From JAMXLO01 sp963776505 (lineage in GTDB: Bacteria > Pseudomonadota > Alphaproteobacteria > Acetobacterales > Acetobacteraceae): a stretch of 64,000 nt of DNA. The DNA lies in contig CAVZNH010000022.1 in NCBI GenBank assembly GCA_963776505.1, positions 90,399 through 154,398 of the forward strand. The letters are read 5' to 3'. The notes beneath the pieces are model-generated. The model saw only the letters and a list, made by a program, of their open reading frames with translations, made no database searches and had not been told where the DNA came from. Below, one piece after another: positions 58,731-64,000 of this stretch; within the stretch, counting starts at the first letter, position 1; the number at the start of each line of letters is the position of its first letter. The position numbers were made by a program, and so were the translations under genes.

Positions 58731-58777
58731 GGGACTGCGGCACAAGGTAGTCGCACCGGTGGGAAAGGGAGAGGGGC

Positions 58778-59432
58778 ATGGCAGAACTCGACGGACCGCG
58801 CTGGGGACCCGCGTCGAAGGCGGCGCCGAGGCAGCTTGTCGTGCTGTGTCACGGGCTGGGGGCGGACGGGCACGACCTGATCGACCTGGCGCCGACCTGG
58901 GGGCATGCGCTGCCCGATGCGCTGTTCGTCTCGGTCGATGCGCCGTTTCAGCATGAGTTCGGGTTTGGGCGGCAGTGGTGGAGCGTGGCTGATCGCACGC
59001 CCTCGGTGATGGAGGCCGGGGTGCGCCGCGCGGCCGGGTTATCTCGATGCGTTCATCGATGCGGAGCTGGCGCGGCTGGGGTTGCCGGCCGAGGCGTACG
59101 CGCTGATGGGGTTCAGCCAGGGGGCGATGACGGTGCTGTTCACCGGGCTGCGCCGGGCCGTGGCGCCCCGCGCGATCCTGGCGTTTTCCGGCGCGCTGGT
59201 GGCGCCGGAGAGGCTGGCGGGGGAGTTGGCCAATCGGGCGCCGGTGCTGCTGGTGCACGGCGAGGCGGACGACGTGGTTCCGGCGCAGCGCTCGCGCGAC
59301 GCCGAGGCTGCGCTGCGTGCGGCGAATGTGCCGGTGGAGGCGGTTTACGTGCCGCGTCTGGGGCATGGCATCGACGACACCGGCCTGGCGATGGGCGCGC
59401 TGGCCTTGCAGCGGGCGTTCGCCGGCGGGTGA
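58778..59432 (+). CDS. Alpha/beta-hydrolase, carboxylesterase/phospholipase family, suspected single-base insertion
   Basis: Cytoplasmic serine esterase of the YpfH/acyl-protein-thioesterase-like family. The start ATG 58778 follows GGGAGAGGGG. The first part has VVLCHGLGADGHDLIDLAPTW; after RRAAG the frame shifts by one base to YLDAFIDAELARLGLP. Removing one T at 59039-59040 restores a 217-residue enzyme with nucleophile Ser in MGFSQGAM, Asp in HGEADDVVP and His in RLGHGIDD. It is divergent from gluQRS. Confidence 0.9.
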
Positions 59433-59444
59433 GGCTGTCTCAAC

Positions 59445-59474
59445 GCCGTCTCATTGCGCGTTGGGTGAGACGGC
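59445..59474 (+). terminator. Hairpin after the esterase gene
   Basis: Perfect 9-bp inverted repeat GCCGTCTCA/TGAGACGGC with a 12-nt loop, 12 nt after the esterase stop codon. No T-run follows. A GTTGGGTGAG motif in the loop and right arm recurs 20 bp downstream at 59481. Confidence 0.5.
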
Positions 59475-59766
59475 GGATCAGTTGGGTGAGCGGCGGCCTG
59501 GTTGCTGGGATGGTGGCGGGTGCGTCTGGGACGTGCAGAGTTTGGCCCTCTGCGCCAACTGGCTGGCAAGTTTTCCGTGCACGGCGTTTGGATGGAGCAG
59601 TAGCAGGTGTGCATACTGGCCGGCGGGTCGGGTGCGATGGAAGGTCCATCGGGAGAGTCTACCGTTATCGTGAATCGCGTCAAGCGTTAATCACACTTGG
59701 CAAACCCTGCGCACCCCGGGGATTCGATGCGGATGTCAGCTCTGCGCCCACTCGTCTGTCAGGATC
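59475..59766. other. Non-coding gap between esterase hairpin and the AraC-TPR regulator gene
   Basis: About 290 bp with no open frame resembling a protein and no tRNA-like fold that I can see. The only structure is a second copy of GTTGGGTGAG next to the terminator hairpin. The convergent gene ends at 59767, so no promoter is required here. Confidence 0.5.
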
Positions 59767-61386
59767 TCAGGTCAGCGGCATGCCTGCTCGCGGCAAGGCG
59801 TCCAGGACTGACGGGTCCATCGGGTGAAAGGAATCCTTCAAGATGGCAATCGAGAGTTCCGGCTGACGACGTCGCGCGCACTCGACGTCAGCGACAAATC
59901 GGGCCCAGTCGCCCGCCTGTAGCGCGGGACCGGCGTCCATCACATAGAGCCAAGTTGCAGCCGGGTTCTCGGCCAACGCTGTGCGGCGCCAATGCGAAGC
60001 CTCCGCAAATCGGCCAGCCTTGGCATGTGCGCCTGCAATTCCAATCAAGCAGTTGATACGTGACAATGACGGTCCGCGCAGCCTTAATGCCCGATCGAAG
60101 TCCGCGATTGCCTGCTCGGGATCGCCACCTCCGAAAAGTCTGGCCATACCGTATCGCTCCCACGCCCAGGTATTCGTGGGATCTTGTGCGAGCGCCCGGG
60201 CCGCGAGAGCATCCGCTTCATCCGGCTGCGCCACCCAGAATGCGGTCGCGGCGCGTGCCACGGTCACCAGAGGGTCACCTTCGTCGAGAACTGCGGCGCG
60301 CGCCGAAAGCCGCATCGCTTCGACGCACGCGGCTGCCGCCGATGGCGTGCCATAACGCCATTGGAGCTGGGCATTACAGGCGGCGAGCAACGCGACCGCG
60401 AGTGCGTTGGTGGGATCCAACTCGGTGGCCCGTGTCAGGATGGCGATCGCCTTGCGTGTGCCTGGCACGGTGGTGTCCATGATAAGTGGTAGCGCCCGCA
60501 TCGCCAGATCGCGCACCGTGGCGCGGTCGACATCTCCTTCGCGCGCGCGGCTGATTTCGGCATCGGTGATCGAGGCCACCACATTGGTCAGGACACGGTC
60601 GGTCACTCGGTCGCACAACTCGAAAGGATCGCCGGCCGAACCGTCGAAACTGTCACCCCAGATATGTCGATCAGCGGCGACATCGATCAACCTGACAATC
60701 ACGCGCGTGCGTTCCCCGCGCTGAGTCAACCGGCCCGTCAGGCAGTATTGCGTGCCCGCATTGCGGGGCCGCGGCGCGTGCGTCGTCAAGGGGCGGGACG
60801 GATGTGCCAGGCTCACCGCGCCGACACGCATCCGCGACAGCGCCGCGGCAAGCTGTTCGGTGAGATGTCGTGCCTCTTGGCTCTCCTTCAGCGTCTCGGT
60901 GGATAACGGCAGGACGACCAGCGATGGCAGCTCAGGCGGCAATCCAATGCGCCTCGGGAGGCCGCTTACGTCGTCGCCATCGCGCGCTGGGGCATCAAGA
61001 TCAAGGGGGGCGCGCACGCGCCGTCTTGTGGCCGACGGCAACTCGCGAAAGGCCGAACGATATGCGGTGGCGAAGCGCCCAAGGTGGGTGAAGCCGCACC
61101 GTGACGCGATGTCGGCGATGGTCGCCCCGTCGTCTGTGTTCAGGAGTTCGTCGCGGGCGGCATTGAGACGGAGGTGAAGCAGATACGCCAGGGGAGAAAG
61201 TCCGACGAATTTTCGAAATTGATTCAGGAGGGTGCGCTCGGGCATGGCGCAGGCGGTTGCCAGCCCTGTCAACGTCACTTTCTCGCCGATGTTTGCGCGC
61301 ATATAGGCGAGGGCGTGCCTTACCCGGTGCGGCAACGCGCACTGGCCGGAAGCATCGGTCAATTGTTCCTGAGCGGAACGATCCAT
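59767..61386 (-). CDS. AraC-type HTH regulator fused to TolB/FlgO-like and TPR domains
   Basis: Predicted one-component transcription regulator of 539 residues from ATG 61386 (the frame is open to 61518). Residues about 20-120 are a complete AraC/XylS double HTH (VRHALAYMRANIGEKVTLTG; RCGFTHLGRFATAYRSAFRE). Residues about 150-260 resemble the adenylate-cyclase-associated/FlgO beta domain (LVVLPLSTETLKESQEAR; YCLTGRLTQRGERTRVIVRL), and the remainder consists of TPR-like helical repeats (ELDPTNALAVALLAACNAQL; ALAQDPTNTWAWERYG). This arrangement is better known with an OmpR-type HTH (CadC-like); the AraC-type HTH is at the N-terminus, the reverse of most AraC proteins. No membrane segment is apparent. 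Ligand unknown. Confidence 0.87.
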   Translation of the reverse strand: MDRSAQEQLTDASGQCALPHRVRHALAYMRANIGEKVTLTGLATACAMPERTLLNQFRKFVGLSPLAYLLHLRLNAARDELLNTDDGATIADIASRCGFTHLGRFATAYRSAFRELPSATRRRVRAPLDLDAPARDGDDVSGLPRRIGLPPELPSLVVLPLSTETLKESQEARHLTEQLAAALSRMRVGAVSLAHPSRPLTTHAPRPRNAGTQYCLTGRLTQRGERTRVIVRLIDVAADRHIWGDSFDGSAGDPFELCDRVTDRVLTNVVASITDAEISRAREGDVDRATVRDLAMRALPLIMDTTVPGTRKAIAILTRATELDPTNALAVALLAACNAQLQWRYGTPSAAAACVEAMRLSARAAVLDEGDPLVTVARAATAFWVAQPDEADALAARALAQDPTNTWAWERYGMARLFGGGDPEQAIADFDRALRLRGPSLSRINCLIGIAGAHAKAGRFAEASHWRRTALAENPAATWLYVMDAGPALQAGDWARFVADVECARRRQPELSIAILKDSFHPMDPSVLDALPRAGMPLT

Positions 61387-61661
61387 CGGCGAGATTCCCC
61401 GTGCTGGCAGATCTGCCGCGGACGGCGTCGCGGGAGTCTTAGCCTCACACCTCGGTGTGGGCCATCCGATTACCGCCTGTCTATCAGTTCGTGGCCATTG
61501 GGACGCCGTAATGGGCATGTGTCAACGTTCGGAGCGTTGGTGTCAGGGTAGCTGATGACGGGTGATGTGGAAGTGCCTTAGCGCGGAGACGCCGTTCGGT
61601 GTTTTCAATCTGAACCCGTGGTTTGGTATTTTGTGCAAGCCCCGGTTTTCGGCGGGCGGGT

Positions 61662-63248
61662 TCAGGCCTTGGTTACGTTCCAGAACACCGGCACGGCTCC
61701 CTTCAGCAAGCCGTCTAGGTTGCTGCGCCAGGCGGAAGGCGGAAGGTATTGGCCGAGGGGAATGAACGGGACCGTCTCGAAGGCACGTAACTGGATTTCC
61801 GCATCGAGACGCTTGCGCGCGGCTTCGTCGTTGCTGTCCATCCAGGCATTGCGCATCGCTTCCATCTTCTCGTCGCTTGGCCAGCCAAACCAGGCATCCT
61901 TGCCGTTACCGCGCAGAGCGGCCGCGAAGATCGGGTCGCCATAATCGGCCGCCGGCGCACCATATGGGAAGATCGACCATCCGCCTTTGTCCAGCGGCTC
62001 CTTGCTGGTACGGCGCTGCACCACCGTGCCCCAGTCGAGCGACTGTTCGTCCAGGTTGATTCCGACGCGCCGTAGCGACGAAGCGACGACACTGCTCATC
62101 GCGTCGTAGAACGTCTGGTCGGTCGGATGCATCAGCACAACGCGCTCGCCGCCGTAGCCGGCCTGCTTCAGCATGGCCTTGACGTCGTCGGTGCTGCGGC
62201 GCTTGCGCGCCGCATCCATGCCGGCATCGTTCGCCGACGCTGTGCCGGGCAGGAAGAAGCCGACCGGCGCGCGAAACAGGTTTGATTCGGCGCCCATCAC
62301 CGCCGTCATCACCTCGACCTGGTCGATCGCGGCCAGCATGGCGCGGCGCACGCCGGGATTGGCCGTCGGACCTTGCAGCTGGTTCGGCCGCAGCCCACCG
62401 AACGTGCCATAGATGTCGATCGGTCCGACTGTCACGCCGGACGTCTTGCGCAGCATCGGCAGCAGATCGGGCAGCGGCGAGTCCAGCCAGTCGATCTCGC
62501 CGGCCACCAGAGCATTCGCCGCGGTGGCCGCGTCGGGAATGATGCGCCACTCGACCCGATCCACCATGACGCGATAGCCGCCCGCGGCAAAGCTGGCAGG
62601 CTCGGGCCGCGGGTTGTAGCGGTCGAATTTGGCGAACACCGCCAGGTTGCCGGCGACGTATTCGTTGGCGACGAAGCGGAACGGGCCGCTGCCGATGGCC
62701 TCGGGGATCTGCTTGAACGGGTCGGTCTTCGCCAGGCGTTCCGGCATGATCACCGGTGTCGGCTGCGTTTTCGCCAGCGCGGAAGGCAACGAGGCGAACG
62801 GCTTGTTCAGCCGGAACACCAGCGTCCTGTCGTCCGGCGCCTCCAGCGCGTCCAGCCGATCGGCAATGGTCTGGCCGATTGGATCGCGCTTCATCCAGCG
62901 CAGCAGCGAGGCGACGCAATCACGCGCCAGCACCGGCGTGCCATCGTGAAACAGCAACCCGTCTCGCAGACGCATCGTCCAGCGCAGGCCGTCGTTCTCC
63001 ACCTGATGGCCTTCGACCATTTGCGGCTTCGGATTGAGCTTCTCATCGCGGCCATACAGCGTTTCGAAGATCATCGCGGCGCAGTTGCGGGTGACCAGTG
63101 CTGTTGTCCATACCGGATCGAGGCTGGTGAGGTTGGCCTGCGGCACATAGGTCAACGTCTTGGCCTTGCCGACGACCGCGGGCTGTGCGAGCGAGGGACG
63201 GATAAGAGCGGCGGTTGCAGATCCCGCCAGGAAGCTGCGACGTTTCAT
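61662..63248 (-). CDS. Peptide-type ABC transporter substrate-binding protein (family 5), orphan
   Basis: Periplasmic receptor of 528 residues. ATG 63248 (MKRRSFLAGSATAALIRPSL) is 8 nt from GGAGG and gives a Tat-like RRSFLAG signal; ATG 63254 lies too close to the ribosome-binding site. The fold shows LTYVPQANLTSLDPVWTTAL, WTMRLRDGLLFHDGTPV and GSGPFRFVANEYVAGN. No permease or ATPase accompanies it. Its start overlaps the stop of the upstream secreted protein (ATGA). The 275-bp gap to the regulator gene at 61386 shows nothing clear. Intact. Confidence 0.92.
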   Translation of the reverse strand: MKRRSFLAGSATAALIRPSLAQPAVVGKAKTLTYVPQANLTSLDPVWTTALVTRNCAAMIFETLYGRDEKLNPKPQMVEGHQVENDGLRWTMRLRDGLLFHDGTPVLARDCVASLLRWMKRDPIGQTIADRLDALEAPDDRTLVFRLNKPFASLPSALAKTQPTPVIMPERLAKTDPFKQIPEAIGSGPFRFVANEYVAGNLAVFAKFDRYNPRPEPASFAAGGYRVMVDRVEWRIIPDAATAANALVAGEIDWLDSPLPDLLPMLRKTSGVTVGPIDIYGTFGGLRPNQLQGPTANPGVRRAMLAAIDQVEVMTAVMGAESNLFRAPVGFFLPGTASANDAGMDAARKRRSTDDVKAMLKQAGYGGERVVLMHPTDQTFYDAMSSVVASSLRRVGINLDEQSLDWGTVVQRRTSKEPLDKGGWSIFPYGAPAADYGDPIFAAALRGNGKDAWFGWPSDEKMEAMRNAWMDSNDEAARKRLDAEIQLRAFETVPFIPLGQYLPPSAWRSNLDGLLKGAVPVFWNVTKA

Positions 63249-63859
63249 TGACATTTCCTCCGGGGGAAGACCGCGCGGCAGTCTTCCGGGCGTCCGTGCA
63301 GACGGATAGCTGACCAGGGCCGGCGTGTAACCTGACAGAACGCGGGATCGGTTTTTAGCCGTGTAGCTCCATGCGCTGACCACCTGCCGACGTCAGGGCA
63401 GCGGCTACGCGGGGCCGGCATAAAACTGAACGAGTGGACACGGAACTTCAATGCACTACCGTCCCACTGGTAAACATTGACAAAATTGCCGGGACGATCC
63501 TGCAAGCTGCCGCCTTCCGGCACCTTGACCGTGAACTGACCGACCACCAAGACGATGTTACCCTCAGGCTTTATCTGTCTGATGTCGTAGCGGATCCCCG
63601 TCCGGCCAGCGTCAAACGATGCCCGCCAAGACTTTTCGATGTTCGCCCTGCCGGCAACCATTGGTCCCGGCGGAACCAAAATCCCATCCTCTGCATAGAG
63701 CGCTGCAACGCCAGCTGCATCCTTGCTATTGTATTTTTCGACGTAAGTCGCAACGATGGCCGCAACGGCTTTTTCAGCTTCGGCTTGATCGTGGGCGAAC
63801 GATGGTATCGCGATCGCAAAGGCGATAAGCCCAATAATAGCGTTCAGTATTTTCGACAT
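63245..63859 (-). CDS. Secreted SnoaL/DUF4440-type protein
   Basis: Small exported protein with an NTF2-like fold. The signal peptide MSKILNAIIGLIAFAIAIPSFA is followed by a SnoaL/DUF4440-like domain (ATYVEKYNSKDAAGVAALYA; DGILVPPGPMVAGRANIEKS; IVLVVGQFTVKVPEGG) ending around residue 150 with FRVHSFSFMPA. AGGGGAG precedes ATG 63859. The last about 50 residues are Arg/Cys-rich and unlike the family. A one-base deletion in the GGCCCCGCG stretch near 63410 would explain this, since the neighbouring frame stops there with TAG. On the other hand the full frame ends in a neat ATGA overlap with the next gene. Function unknown. Confidence 0.75.
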   Translation of the reverse strand: MSKILNAIIGLIAFAIAIPSFAHDQAEAEKAVAAIVATYVEKYNSKDAAGVAALYAEDGILVPPGPMVAGRANIEKSWRASFDAGRTGIRYDIRQIKPEGNIVLVVGQFTVKVPEGGSLQDRPGNFVNVYQWDGSALKFRVHSFSFMPAPRSRCPDVGRWSAHGATRLKTDPAFCQVTRRPWSAIRLHGRPEDCRAVFPRRKCQ

Positions 63860-64000
63860 TGTTCTCCCCTTTTTCTGCCATCTGCGCGCCCATTGTTGCG
63901 GCCCTGATGCCGCGGCAGCTATCCAATCGCCGCTTCATTAGCCGTCTGCCGCCAAAAAATTTGAAGCTGGCTTGCCTGCACGCGGGACGAGGCGGCACGA

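Noticed and set aside
57879..59366. GluQ with a 212-residue N-terminal extension
   Set aside because: The extension is antisense to the esterase gene; MSIVTRFAPSPTG at 58730 is the family start.

Overview
The window is GC-rich, densely coded DNA of an alphaproteobacterial type, most likely Rhodospirillales and perhaps an Acetobacteraceae-like soil or water organism. This rests on a Ros/MucR regulator, the lptF-lptG-lptD-surA-rsmA envelope block, the glutamate synthase gltB/gltD pair, a DUF3035-like lipoprotein, Uma2 debris, many oligopeptide-type and LIV-type ABC transporters, and ATGA/GTGA stop-start overlaps. It is an inference from gene content, not a phylogenetic placement.

Layout: (1) 1-6253, lipid and core metabolism: a partial cyclopropane-fatty-acid synthase, fabF-acpP-fabG-fabD, a lone receiver protein, pyrF and a MaoC dehydratase. 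(2) 6313-12480: a D-2-hydroxyacid dehydrogenase, a Uma2 remnant, a three-gene type III polyketide synthase / methyltransferase / flavin oxidoreductase cluster, and an MFS transporter. (3) 12632-19267: lptF, lptG, lptD, surA, rsmA (LPS export, outer-membrane folding, 16S rRNA dimethylation). (4) 19291-20573: a minus-strand set of four small stress-type proteins, including a KGG-repeat protein. (5) 20814-31270: an aminotransferase/flavin-oxidase amine pair, an orphan molybdopterin oxidoreductase flanked by direct repeats, and a complete oligopeptide-type ABC system with a fused double ATPase. (6) 31271-38882: an SDR, gltD, gltB and MucR. (7) 39234-48794: two further peptide-type binding proteins with their permeases but no ATPase, a hybrid sensor kinase, an amidohydrolase and a methyltransferase. 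(8) 48795-57383: livF-G-M-H plus binding protein, facing two tandem NodB-fold hydrolases and an SGNH esterase. (9) 57473-63859: lipoprotein, gluQRS, carboxylesterase, an AraC-TPR regulator, another peptide-type binding protein and a small secreted SnoaL/DUF4440-type protein.

The main caveat concerns sequence quality. I count 16 reading-frame breaks in 12 otherwise well-conserved genes (fabG, the hydroxyacid dehydrogenase, lptG, lptD, the flavin oxidase, an SDR, gltB, livF, livM, an amidohydrolase, an esterase, and five in one sensor kinase). Every one is repaired by removing a single base, usually one copy of a short homopolymer. Because essential genes are hit and all events have the same sign, they are most simply read as insertion-type sequencing or assembly errors. 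I annotate those genes as intact with a suspected frameshift and give the position.

The most biologically interesting parts are the type III PKS cluster (analogous to phenolic-lipid operons), the intact/degenerate NodB pair beside a LIV transporter, the AraC-HTH/TPR fusion regulator, helically phased TGCAAC repeats in front of a transporter gene, and two overlapping hairpins between fabF and the cyclopropane synthase gene.
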